Assembly: GCA_002482765.1 (NCBI GenBank)
Contig: DLGP01000156.1
Coordinates: 1 to 25,775, forward strand
DNA: 25,775 bases
Source: Alphaproteobacteria bacterium UBA7691
Lineage (GTDB): Bacteria; Pseudomonadota; Alphaproteobacteria; Ferrovibrionales; Ferrovibrionaceae
Direction of reading: 5' to 3'
Shown here piece by piece: positions 14,105 through 21,792 of the stretch (position 1 is its first letter; each line of letters begins with the position of its first letter). The position numbers and the translations under genes are program-made. The notes under the pieces are model-generated. The model was not told where the DNA came from and did not search any database. It worked only from the letters and a program-made list of their open reading frames with translations.

Positions 14105-16405
14105 GTGGCCAAGGCACCACGCGGCAGCCTGCCCTCGAAACAGGACATCCTGCGCTTCATCGCCGCGCATCCGGGCCAGGTCGGCAAACGCGAAATCGCC
14201 AAGGCATTTAATGTCGGCCCGGCGGATCGCGTGGCGCTGAAGGGCTTGCTGCGTGAATTGAAGCTGGAAGGCGCCGTGCATAGCGGCGTCGGCCTGGGCC
14301 TGGGCAAACGCATGCTGCCGCCCGGCCTGCTGCCGGAAGTGTGCATGGCAGATATTGTGCGCATCACCCGCGACGGCGACCTGGTGGCGCGTCCGGTGGA
14401 ATGGACCGGCGATGGCGACCCGCCGCAGATCGATCTGGTGAATGACGGCAAGCGCAGCCGCGAAATGGGCGCCGTGGGCATTGGCGACCGCGTGCTGGTG
14501 CGGGTGCGCGAAGCCGGCCGGCATCGCTACAATGGCCGCATCGTGCGCGTGCTGGAAACCCGCGAACAGCCGGTGCTGGGCCTGTTCAGCCTGGTGGAAG
14601 GCGAAGGCCGCTTGCAGCCCACCGACCGCAAGATCAGGCATGAATATGTTATCGCGCCGGAAGATGCCGGTGCGGCGGTTCCGGGCCAATTGGTGGTGGC
14701 GCAGCCGCTGCCGGGCCGCCGCTATGGCCTGCGCCCGGCGCGCATCACCGAAGTGATTGGCCAGGCCGACGACCCGCGCGCCCTCAGCCTGATTGCCATC
14801 CATAGCCATGGCATACCCACCGCCTTCTCTGCTGCCGCCGAAAGCGAGGCCGCCGCCGCCAAGCCGGTGACGCTGAAAGGCCGCGAGGATTTGCGCAAGT
14901 TTCCGCTTATCACCATCGACCCGGAAGATGCCCGCGACCATGACGACGCGGTATTCGCCGAACCGGATAGCGACCCGAACAATACTGGCGGCTGGCATGC
15001 CATCGTTGCCATTGCCGATGTGGCGCATTATGTGCGCCCCGGCAGTGCGCTCGACCGCGAGGCGCGCACACGCGGCAATTCCACCTATTTCCCCGACCGC
15101 GTGGTGCCGATGCTGCCCGAGCGGCTATCGGCCGATCTCTGCTCGCTGCTGGATAACCAGGATCGCGCTGCGCTGGCGGTGCATCTCTGGTTCGATGCCG
15201 AGGGCAACAAACGCCGGCACCAGTTTGTGCGCGCCGTGATCCGGGTGGCCGCCAGCCTGCATTACGCCCAGGTGCAGCAGGCCATCGACGGCCATGCCGA
15301 CGAGACCGCGCAGCCCTGGCTGGATGGTGTGCTGAAGCCGCTTTATGCCTGCCATGCCGCACTGAACCGGGCGCGCCAGGCGCGGCAGCCGCTCAGCATC
15401 ACCTCGGACGAGCGCCGCGTGGTGCTGGCCCCCAATGGCGCCATCGCCGCGATCCGGCCCCGGCAAGCCCTGCTGGCGCATCAGGTGATCGAGGATTACA
15501 TGATTGCCGCCAATGTGGCGGCGGCCGAGGAATTGGAAAAGCGCCAGCAGCCCTGCATGTATCGTGTGCATGAGCCGCCCTCGCCCGACAAGGTGGATAC
15601 ATTGCGGCGTTTCCTCGAAACCCTCGGCCTCAAGCTGGCCAAGGGCCAGGTGATGCGGCCGATGCATTTCAATCGCATCCTGGAGGCCGCAGCGCAATCC
15701 GAGCATCTGCGGCTCATCAACACGGTGGTGCTGCGCAGCCAGATGCAGGCCTATTACTCGGCCAAGAATCTGGGGCATTTTGGCCTTAACCTGACGCGCT
15801 ATGCGCATTTCACCTCACCGATCCGGCGCTATTCAGATGTGCTGGTGCATCGCGCCCTGGTCAGCGGCCTAGGCCTGGGCAAGGATGGCCTGACCGACGA
15901 GGACCGGGCCAGCTTCGACAATATCGCCGAGCATATCTCGTTCACCGAACGGCGCTCGATGCTGGCCGAACGCGACAGCCTGGACCGCTTCGTTGCCGCC
16001 TTCATGGCCGAGCATGAGGGCGCCGATTTCGCCGCCCATATCAACAGCGTGAACCGCTTCGGCCTGTTTGTGGAACTGGACGAAACCGGCGCCGATGGTT
16101 TTGTGCCGATGTCTGCCCTGGGCGACGATTATTTCCAGCATGACGAAGCCCGCCATGCCCTGGTCGGCCGCCGCACCAAGAAGCGCCTGCGCCTGGGTGA
16201 TGCCGTGATGGTGCGGCTAGTGGAGGCCACGCCGGTGACCGGCGGCCTGCGCTTCGAACTGCTTAATGCCCATGGCAAACCCAGCGCCCATGGCAAACCC
16301 AGCGGGGCACAACCGCGCTCCGGTATACACATACCCCGCCCCGGCAAGCCCAAATCCGGTCGCCCGCCCGGCATCCGCACCGGCAAGAAGCCGCGTAACC
16401 GCTGA
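14105..16405 (+). CDS. rnr: Ribonuclease R (3'-5' exoribonuclease)
   Basis: Processive 3'-to-5' exoribonuclease that degrades structured RNA, with roles in rRNA and tmRNA quality control. The product is 766 residues. An N-terminal winged-helix-like region (about 10-60) and cold-shock/OB domains precede the RNB catalytic domain (about 265-595). The metal-binding cluster is intact: Asp272, Asp278, Asp280 and Asp281 in DPEDARDHDDAV. The RNB signatures 'RGNSTYFPDRVVPMLPERLS' and 'HFTSPIRRYSDVLVHR' are present. An S1 domain (about 640-720) and a basic tail follow. The start is a GTG two bases after the topA stop, so translation is probably coupled. Near the C-terminus an 18-bp tandem duplication encodes 'AHGKPS' twice. 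Confidence 0.97.
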   Translation: MAKAPRGSLPSKQDILRFIAAHPGQVGKREIAKAFNVGPADRVALKGLLRELKLEGAVHSGVGLGLGKRMLPPGLLPEVCMADIVRITRDGDLVARPVEWTGDGDPPQIDLVNDGKRSREMGAVGIGDRVLVRVREAGRHRYNGRIVRVLETREQPVLGLFSLVEGEGRLQPTDRKIRHEYVIAPEDAGAAVPGQLVVAQPLPGRRYGLRPARITEVIGQADDPRALSLIAIHSHGIPTAFSAAAESEAAAAKPVTLKGREDLRKFPLITIDPEDARDHDDAVFAEPDSDPNNTGGWHAIVAIADVAHYVRPGSALDREARTRGNSTYFPDRVVPMLPERLSADLCSLLDNQDRAALAVHLWFDAEGNKRRHQFVRAVIRVAASLHYAQVQQAIDGHADETAQPWLDGVLKPLYACHAALNRARQARQPLSITSDERRVVLAPNGAIAAIRPRQALLAHQVIEDYMIAANVAAAEELEKRQQPCMYRVHEPPSPDKVDTLRRFLETLGLKLAKGQVMRPMHFNRILEAAAQSEHLRLINTVVLRSQMQAYYSAKNLGHFGLNLTRYAHFTSPIRRYSDVLVHRALVSGLGLGKDGLTDEDRASFDNIAEHISFTERRSMLAERDSLDRFVAAFMAEHEGADFAAHINSVNRFGLFVELDETGADGFVPMSALGDDYFQHDEARHALVGRRTKKRLRLGDAVMVRLVEATPVTGGLRFELLNAHGKPSAHGKPSGAQPRSGIHIPRPGKPKSGRPPGIRTGKKPRNR
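16268..16303 (+). repeat. 18-bp in-frame tandem duplication at the 3' end of rnr
   Basis: Two identical copies of GCCCATGGCAAACCCAGC (16268-16285 and 16286-16303) add six residues to the basic linker after the S1 domain. The copies are exact, which points to a recent slippage or duplication event. The reading frame is kept. Confidence 0.9.
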
Positions 16406-16467
16406 GCCGGGCCGGGCATACAAAGCCGTTGCCCCGACTCGGCTAACATGCGTTAGATATTTGCACC

Positions 16468-17187
16468 ATGACAGACAGTGCCAAGAAGCCCTCGCCGCCG
16501 ATCCGCGATGCCGCCACCCTGATCCTTTACCGCTTTACCGCCGGCCAGCTTGAAGTGCTGCTGGGCGAACGGGCCGGCGGCCATGCCTTTATGCCGAACC
16601 GCTACGTCTTCCCCGGCGGCCGGCTTGATCTGGCGGATTACCGCATCCGCCCCGCCACCGGGCTGAACCCGGCCACCGCTGCAAGGCTGGAACGGGCGCG
16701 GATCACCGGGCCGCGCAAGGCCATGGCACTGGCGCTGGCGGCGATCCGCGAAACCTTTGAGGAAACCGGGCTGCGGCTGGCCGCCCCGCTGGCCAAGCCG
16801 CCGCGCCAGGCCAGCGCCGCGCTGCCCAAGGGCTGGCAGGGCTTCTGCGCCGGCCAGGATGGCCAGTTCCTGGCCCCCGATCCTTCCTCGCTGCTCTATG
16901 TCTGCCGCGCCGTCACCCCGCCGCAGCGCCCGCGCCGCTTTGATGCCCGTTTCTTCGCCGCCCCGGCGGCGGCGGCCAGTGGTACGCTTGCCCCCTCGGA
17001 AGAGCTGGGCAAGCTGCATTGGGTGACCCCGGCAGACACCGCCAAGCTCGACCTGCCGGATATCACCAAGCTGGTGCTGAGCAAGCTGCCGGGCTGGGTG
17101 GCGCCGGATGTGGTGGCCGATCCGAGCCAGGGCGTGCCCTATATCCGGCGTGGCCGCGATGGCAAACACGCGATGATCCTGGAATGA
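16468..17187 (+). CDS. Nudix hydrolase with a split Nudix box (NUDT19-like), copy 1
   Basis: A 239-residue Nudix-fold hydrolase. These enzymes cleave X-linked nucleoside diphosphates; the NUDT19/NUDT8-like branch acts on CoA and acyl-CoA. The core strand 'AATLILYR' is followed by 'YVFPGGRLDLAD' (Gly50-Gly51). The catalytic helix AIRETFEETGL (Arg94, Glu95, Glu98, Glu99, Gly101) is displaced by an insertion of about 30 residues relative to the canonical box. That split box is characteristic of the NUDT19 branch. Compared with copy 2 there is an additional loop at about 107-132. Substrate choice is inference. The stop overlaps the ATG of copy 2 by four bases. The gap of 62 bases after rnr holds no clear ribosome binding site; an AT-rich TTAGAT at 16453-16458 could be a weak -10. 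Confidence 0.88.
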   Translation: MTDSAKKPSPPIRDAATLILYRFTAGQLEVLLGERAGGHAFMPNRYVFPGGRLDLADYRIRPATGLNPATAARLERARITGPRKAMALALAAIRETFEETGLRLAAPLAKPPRQASAALPKGWQGFCAGQDGQFLAPDPSSLLYVCRAVTPPQRPRRFDARFFAAPAAAASGTLAPSEELGKLHWVTPADTAKLDLPDITKLVLSKLPGWVAPDVVADPSQGVPYIRRGRDGKHAMILE

Positions 17188-17867
17188 GTGAGCCGGAAAC
17201 GCTGCCGCCCTTTGCACGCGGTGCCGGCCCGGCCTTGCCGCCCGGCACCCGGCCGGTGAAGCCGCGCGATGCCGCCAGCCTGGTGCTGGTGCGCCGGAAT
17301 GATGCTGCCGGCCTGGAAGTGCTGCTGGGCCGCCGCGCCGGCAAGCATCGTTTCCTGCCCAATGTCTATGCCTTTCCGGGCGGCCGGGTAGACCTGGAAG
17401 ACAAATCACATACGCCGGTTAATGATCTGAAACAGCAGGAAAAAGACCGCCTGCTTAAAGCCGGCTGCGCGGCCCGCGATGCTGCCGCCCTGGGCATTGC
17501 GGCGCTGCGCGAAACCTGGGAGGAAACCGGGCTGGCGCTGGGGCCGGTGCAGGATGGCCGTTTGCGCCCGGACCTGTCGCATCTGACTTATCTGTGCCGT
17601 GCCATCACGCCGGTGGAAAGCCCGATCCGCTTCCATGCCCGGTTTTTCCTGGCTGATGCCGGCGCCGCCCAGGGCAGCCTGGGCGGTTCGGGCGAGTTGC
17701 TAGACCTCGGCTTCCGGCCCTTGGATGAGGCGCTGCGGCTGCCGCTGGCCGACATCACCGAATTTGTGCTGACCCAGATCGGCAAGCTGCCGCCCAGCCT
17801 GCAACCGCCGCGCACCGCCTTCTGGCGCTATCGCCAGGGCCGCCCGGTGGTAAGCTGGGAAGATTAG
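17184..17867 (+). CDS. Nudix hydrolase with a split Nudix box (NUDT19-like), copy 2
   Basis: A 227-residue paralogue of the preceding gene. Matching landmarks are 'RDAASLVLVRR', 'LEVLLGRRAGKHRFLPNVYAFPGGRVDLED' split around the conserved FPGGR (Gly66-Gly67), and the catalytic helix ALRETWEETGL (Arg109, Glu110, Glu113, Glu114, Gly116), again separated by an insertion of about 30 residues. The pair clearly arose by tandem duplication and has since diverged considerably. The start ATG lies in the ATGA overlap with the upstream stop, so translation is coupled and the two products may act together or as a heteromer. A longer open frame reaching back to 17019 overlaps copy 1 and is rejected. Confidence 0.88.
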   Translation: MSEPETLPPFARGAGPALPPGTRPVKPRDAASLVLVRRNDAAGLEVLLGRRAGKHRFLPNVYAFPGGRVDLEDKSHTPVNDLKQQEKDRLLKAGCAARDAAALGIAALRETWEETGLALGPVQDGRLRPDLSHLTYLCRAITPVESPIRFHARFFLADAGAAQGSLGGSGELLDLGFRPLDEALRLPLADITEFVLTQIGKLPPSLQPPRTAFWRYRQGRPVVSWED

Positions 17868-17923
17868 CCCGTTCGATTTTTGTATCGCCCCTGGCAACGC
17901 GGTCGCCCGCCCGTAACCCTTCC

Positions 17924-17951
17924 TTGACAAACTGGCGCGAATCCCTATGCT
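17924..17951 (+). promoter_or_regulatory. rpmG promoter
   Basis: A consensus -35 TTGACA (17924-17929), preceded by CC as in the CTTGAC form common in alphaproteobacteria, lies 16 bases from TATGCT (17946-17951). Transcription would start about 30 bases before the rpmG ATG. The strength of the -35 suits a ribosomal protein gene. Confidence 0.7.
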
Positions 17952-17990
17952 GCGCCAACTTTTTCGCATCCGTTCGTTGGAATCAGCATC

Positions 17991-18158
17991 ATGGCAAAGC
18001 CGACCACCCTGAAGATTAAGCTCTTGAGCACCGCCGACACGGGCTATTTCTACGTGACCAAGAAGAACCCGCGCACCAAGACCGAGAAGCTGAGCTTCAA
18101 GAAGTATGATCCGGTGGCGCGCAAGCACGTCGAATTCAAGGAAACCAAGATCAAGTAA
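17991..18158 (+). CDS. rpmG: 50S ribosomal protein L33
   Basis: A small basic ribosomal protein of 55 residues that binds 23S rRNA near the E site of the large subunit. It begins MAKPTTLKIKLLSTA and contains 'GYFYVTKKNPRTKTEKLSFKKYDP' split by the usual basic segments, ending 'KETKIK'. It lacks the CxxC pairs of zinc-binding L33, so it is the cysteine-free type. It has its own promoter upstream and an intrinsic terminator 32 bases after the stop, so it is a single-gene unit. Confidence 0.97.
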   Translation: MAKPTTLKIKLLSTADTGYFYVTKKNPRTKTEKLSFKKYDPVARKHVEFKETKIK

Positions 18159-18190
18159 TCCGTCTGCGGCGGCTAACCCGCTGCATATGC

Positions 18191-18217
18191 AAACGGCGCC
18201 TTCACGGCGCCGTTTTT
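18191..18217 (+). terminator. Intrinsic terminator of rpmG
   Basis: AAACGGCGCC-TTCAC-GGCGCCGTTT forms a perfect 10-bp stem with a five-base loop, followed by a T-run (TTTTT, then GTGTTTG). It ends 30 bases before the end of the convergent pleD gene. The T-run is on the plus strand only, so it mainly serves rpmG. Confidence 0.93.
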
Positions 18218-18247
18218 GTGTTTGTATAACAGGGCCTCATCGCCGCC

Positions 18248-19615
18248 CTATTCTACCGCCAGCGCCACCTGATTGCGGCCGGCCTGCTTGGCCTTGTAGA
18301 GCGCGTCGTCGATCCGCTTGAGCAGTGAATTGGCCTCCTCGCCCGGCCGGCTGGAGCCAAGCCCGATTGAGCAGGTTACGGTCAATTGCTCTATCGGCGC
18401 GCTCACCTTGACCGGCACCTCGCCGATGGCCCGATGCAGGCGGCTGGACACGACCTGGGCGGCATCCAGCGCGGTATCCGGCATCAACACCACAAATTCC
18501 TCGCCGCCATAGCGGCAGGCCATATCCATGCCGCGGATATTGCGCACGATGCGGGCGCCAATCTCGCGCAACACTTCGTCGCCCACCGGATGGCCATAGG
18601 TGTCGTTGACCTGCTTGAAATAGTCGAGATCAAGGATCAGCGCCGCCGTGCCATGCTGCGACAGGCTCTGGCTCAGCAAAGTGGAGAGATGCGAGGCCAT
18701 GTAGCGGCGATTGTAGAGCCCGGTCAGCGGGTCGATCACCGCCATCTCGATACTCTGCTGGTAATGCTGGCGCAGCCGCTCCTGATAGCGTTTGCGCCGC
18801 ACCTGGGCGCGCAGCCGGGCGATGAATTCGTTGCGGTCAATCGGCCGCACCACATAATCGGTGACGCCGATTTCCAAACCCTTCACCAGCGCGCGCTGAT
18901 CGTCCGGCCCCACCAGCAGCAGGATCGGCACATTGCGGGTTTCCTCGGTGGTGCGCAATTGCGAGCAGAGCCGCAGCCCATCGGGATTCTTCAATGCCAG
19001 ACTGACCACGATGGCATCATATTCCTGGCGCCGCGCCTCGGCGATGCCGGCAGCGCCATCGGCCTGCATCTGGGTTTTGAACTGGCCCTCGATCATGCGC
19101 TGCAAACGCACCTGATCGCGCGGATTATCCTCGATCAGCAGGATGCGGGCATTGGCATAATCCTCGTCCACGCTCGGCACCGGCGGCGACAGCACACCCA
19201 GCGACTGCGAGGTGCGCTCGCGCATGCGCAGTTCATCCAGCATCAGCTTGACCCGCAGCAGCGAACGCACGCGGGCGAACATCGCCACATCGTCAACCGG
19301 CTTGGTGAGGAAATCGTCGGCGCCGGCGGAAAGGCCCTGCACGCGGTCTTCGGGATCGCCCAAAGCCGTCACCATGATAACCGGGATATGCGCCGTGGCC
19401 GGATCGGATTTGAGCCGGCGGCAAACCTCGAAGCCATCCATGCCCGGCATCATCACATCCAGCAGGATCAGATCGGGATTGCCATTCACCGATGCTTCCA
19501 GCGCCTCCGGCCCGTTGGCGGCGGTGATGACCTCGTAATATTCACTCGTCAGCTTGGCTTCCAGCACCTTGATATTGGTGCGGATATCATCGACGACCAG
19601 GATGCGCGCCGTCAT
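18248..19615 (-). CDS. pleD: PleD-type response regulator, diguanylate cyclase
   Basis: Makes cyclic di-GMP from two GTP when phosphorylated, driving the motile-to-sessile switch in alphaproteobacteria. The product is 455 residues with REC1-REC2-GGDEF order. REC1 has the acidic pair Asp9-Asp10, phospho-acceptor Asp53 and Lys105. REC2 is an adaptor: the acceptor position is Ser205, so it cannot be phosphorylated there. The active-site loop is GGEEF at 370-374, and the product-inhibition I-site RxxD (Arg361-Asp364) lies five residues before it, exactly as in Caulobacter PleD. All catalytic elements are intact. It starts ten bases after divK, so they form one operon, the arrangement known in Caulobacter and relatives. 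Confidence 0.97.
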   Translation of the reverse strand: MTARILVVDDIRTNIKVLEAKLTSEYYEVITAANGPEALEASVNGNPDLILLDVMMPGMDGFEVCRRLKSDPATAHIPVIMVTALGDPEDRVQGLSAGADDFLTKPVDDVAMFARVRSLLRVKLMLDELRMRERTSQSLGVLSPPVPSVDEDYANARILLIEDNPRDQVRLQRMIEGQFKTQMQADGAAGIAEARRQEYDAIVVSLALKNPDGLRLCSQLRTTEETRNVPILLLVGPDDQRALVKGLEIGVTDYVVRPIDRNEFIARLRAQVRRKRYQERLRQHYQQSIEMAVIDPLTGLYNRRYMASHLSTLLSQSLSQHGTAALILDLDYFKQVNDTYGHPVGDEVLREIGARIVRNIRGMDMACRYGGEEFVVLMPDTALDAAQVVSSRLHRAIGEVPVKVSAPIEQLTVTCSIGLGSSRPGEEANSLLKRIDDALYKAKQAGRNQVALAVE

Positions 19616-19625
19616 AGCGGCAGCG

Positions 19626-20000
19626 TCAATTCTTGGCGTCGAGGAAGTGCTTCACCGTCTCGATGAACTTGCCGACCGAGATGGGCTTGGCGATATAGGC
19701 GTCACAGCCGCCCTCACGCATCTTCTCCTCGTCGCCCTTCATGGCGAAGGCGGTCACCGCCACCACCGGGATCGAGCGCAGGTTATCGTCTTCCTTGATC
19801 CACTTGATCACTTCCAGGCCCGACACTTCCGGCAACTGGATATCCATCAGGATCAGATCAGGCCGGTGCTGCCGCACCATGGCCAGGGCTTCCATGCCGT
19901 CCTTGGTTTGCAGCGTCTGGTAACCATGCGCATCAAGCAAGTCGTGGAACAACTTCATATTGAGTTCGTTGTCCTCAACGATCAAAACGGTCTTGCTCAT
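19626..20000 (-). CDS. divK: DivK single-domain response regulator
   Basis: A single-domain receiver of 124 residues that relays phosphate signals from PleC/DivJ-type kinases to the DivL-CckA-CtrA cell-cycle pathway at the poles. The receiver signature is complete: Glu9-Asp10, phospho-acceptor Asp53 in 'LILMDIQLP', Thr83 in 'VVAVTAFAM', and Lys105 in 'AKP'. No output domain is present. GGGGA about eight bases before the ATG serves as ribosome binding site. It is the first gene of divK-pleD and is transcribed away from the HAD gene; the 127 bases between them must hold both promoters and include a GAATC (GANTC) CcrM-type methylation site at 20104-20108. Confidence 0.97.
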   Translation of the reverse strand: MSKTVLIVEDNELNMKLFHDLLDAHGYQTLQTKDGMEALAMVRQHRPDLILMDIQLPEVSGLEVIKWIKEDDNLRSIPVVAVTAFAMKGDEEKMREGGCDAYIAKPISVGKFIETVKHFLDAKN

Positions 20001-20127
20001 GCGCCAGTCCCCGAAATTCCGCCACCGCGCGCCGGTCGCTTCACGTATTATCTAAATGATATGTAGCACTTGCCCAAGGCGCGGCCAAGCCGTTTCCCAA
20101 ATGCGAATCATGTATAAGTATGACGGA

Positions 20128-20859
20128 ATGACGCAAAATAATACCGATTCCACCGCCCCCACCCCATTAACCGCAGATGCTGCGGCCATAGCGCCACAAA
20201 TGGCTGAACTGGCGCCTATGCTGGCCACGCAGCTTGCCGGCCTCAGCTTGGCGCCCGGCCGCCCCTTGCTGGTGGTGGATGCCGATGAAGTGCTGTTTTA
20301 TTTCATGCGCGGCTTTGAACGCCACCTGGAGCGGATCGGCCTGTATTTTGACTGGAAGTCCTACGCGCTTTACGGGAACATCCGGCGCCAGGACGACAAT
20401 GAGCCGGTGCCGGCCGAGGAACTGCATCCTTTGCTTGACCGATTCTTTGCCACCGAAACCGCCAGTCTGGAGCCGGTGGAGGGCGCCGCAGATGGATTGC
20501 GCCGCCTCAGCGCCATCGCCGATATCGTGGTGCTGAGCAATCTGCCGCTACATGCCAAGGGCGCGCGCGAAACCGCCCTGGCGCGGCATGGCATGGCCTA
20601 TCCGCTGATTGCCAATAGCGGCGGCAAAGGCCCGGCCATGGCCGCCCTGTTGCAGCATGCGCCGCGCCGCGCTGCCTTTCTGGACGACATCCCGCATAAC
20701 CATGCCTCGGTGGCCAAGGCGGCGCCGATGGTGCATCGGGTGCATTTCATTGCCGATACCCGGCTGGCTGCCCTGCTGCCGCCGGCCGAGCATAGCCAGC
20801 ACCGCGCCGCAAGCTGGGCCGAGATCGAGCCATACATGGCCGCCTATCTGGCCGGCTGA
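20128..20859 (+). CDS. HAD-superfamily hydrolase
   Basis: A 243-residue haloacid-dehalogenase-like hydrolase, probably a phosphatase. Motif I is LLVVDADEVL, with nucleophile Asp51 and Asp53. Motif II Ser137 sits in VVLSNLP. A Lys at about 167 (GGKGPA) fits motif III, and the motif IV acidic pair is Asp186-Asp187 in FLDDIPHN. A helical cap lies between motifs I and II (about 58-125). The first 40 residues are Ala/Thr/Pro-rich and poorly conserved in appearance, so the start is uncertain. In-frame ATGs also occur at 20101 and 20110, and none has a good Shine-Dalgarno. The substrate is unknown. It is followed 15 bases later by a ROK kinase, suggesting a phosphorylated sugar or related metabolite. 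Confidence 0.8.
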   Translation: MTQNNTDSTAPTPLTADAAAIAPQMAELAPMLATQLAGLSLAPGRPLLVVDADEVLFYFMRGFERHLERIGLYFDWKSYALYGNIRRQDDNEPVPAEELHPLLDRFFATETASLEPVEGAADGLRRLSAIADIVVLSNLPLHAKGARETALARHGMAYPLIANSGGKGPAMAALLQHAPRRAAFLDDIPHNHASVAKAAPMVHRVHFIADTRLAALLPPAEHSQHRAASWAEIEPYMAAYLAG

Positions 20860-20874
20860 AAGGAACCTAGCATC

Positions 20875-21786
20875 ATGCGCATCGGTGTGGATCTCGGCGG
20901 CAGCAAGATCGAAGCCATCGCCCTGGCAGATGATGGCGCCATTCGCGCCCGCCGCCGCATCAATGCGCCGCGCGATGATTATGCCTACACCATCCGCGCC
21001 ATCCGCGATCTGGTGATGCAGATTGAGCAGGAAGCCGGCGCCACCCGGCCCAGCCCGGTCGGCATCGGCATTCCCGGCACCATCTCGCCGGCCACCGGGC
21101 TGGTGAAAAATGCCAATTCGGTGTGGCTGATCGGCCATGCCATGGATCACGATCTGCAAGCCGCCTTGCAGCGCCCGGTGCGGCTGGGCAACGATGCCAA
21201 TTGTTTTGCGCTATCGGAAGCCAGCGATGGCGCCGGTGCCGGTTATCGCAGTGTGTTCGGTGTTATCCTTGGCACCGGCTGCGGCGGCGGTATTGTGGTG
21301 GATGGCAAATGCCTGCTGGGCCCCAATGCCATTGCCGGCGAATGGGGCCATAATCCGCTGCCCTGGCCGGAACAAAACGAATTGCCCGGCCAGCTCTGTT
21401 ATTGCGGCCTGCATGGCTGCACTGAAACCTGGATTTCCGGCACCGGCTTCGAGGCCGATTTTGCCCGCGCCACTGGCCAGCAGCTCAAAAGCCCCGCCAT
21501 CGCCGCGCTGGCCGAACAGGGCGATGCCGCCGCCGAAGCTGCCCTGCTGCGGCTGGAAAACCGCCTCGCCCGCGCATTGGCCGCTGTGCTCAACCTGCTT
21601 GACCCCGATGTGGTGGTGCTGGGCGGCGGCTTGTCTAATCTGGATCGGCTCTACGAGAGTGTGCCGCTGCTCTGGACCCGCTGGGCCTTCAGCGATCATG
21701 TCGTCACGCCGCTGCGGCGTAATCAGCATGGCGATAGTTCCGGCGTGCGCGGCGCCGCCTGGCTCTGGGCCATCGGCGAGGCGTGA
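20875..21786 (+). CDS. ROK-family sugar kinase (fructokinase/Mak-like)
   Basis: An ATP-dependent hexokinase-type enzyme of 303 residues. The phosphate-binding loop is DLGGSK (6-11). Catalytic Asp107 is in GNDANCFALSE. The second nucleotide loop is 'GTGCGGGIV' (133-141). The ROK zinc site is complete: His159 in GEWGHNPLPW, and Cys175, Cys177 and Cys182 in CYCGLHGC, followed by 'TETWISGTGFEADF', closest by eye to fructokinase Mak and N-acetylglucosamine kinase. Which sugar it prefers cannot be settled by reading. AAAGGA ten bases before the ATG provides the ribosome binding site, 15 bases after the HAD stop, so both are in one operon. It converges on eipB with six bases between the stops. Confidence 0.92.
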   Translation: MRIGVDLGGSKIEAIALADDGAIRARRRINAPRDDYAYTIRAIRDLVMQIEQEAGATRPSPVGIGIPGTISPATGLVKNANSVWLIGHAMDHDLQAALQRPVRLGNDANCFALSEASDGAGAGYRSVFGVILGTGCGGGIVVDGKCLLGPNAIAGEWGHNPLPWPEQNELPGQLCYCGLHGCTETWISGTGFEADFARATGQQLKSPAIAALAEQGDAAAEAALLRLENRLARALAAVLNLLDPDVVVLGGGLSNLDRLYESVPLLWTRWAFSDHVVTPLRRNQHGDSSGVRGAAWLWAIGEA

Positions 21787-21792
21787 GATCAC

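Noticed and set aside
11076..14120. A 1014-codon open frame on the minus strand opposite topA
   Set aside because: It is the complement of strongly biased GC-rich codons in a certain topA gene; its composition (His/Arg/Ala/Gly-rich) and lack of motifs show it is a shadow.
13891..14211. An Arg/Pro-rich plus-strand open frame across the topA-rnr junction
   Set aside because: It is an out-of-frame reading of the Lys/Ala/Pro-coding tail of topA and the start of rnr.
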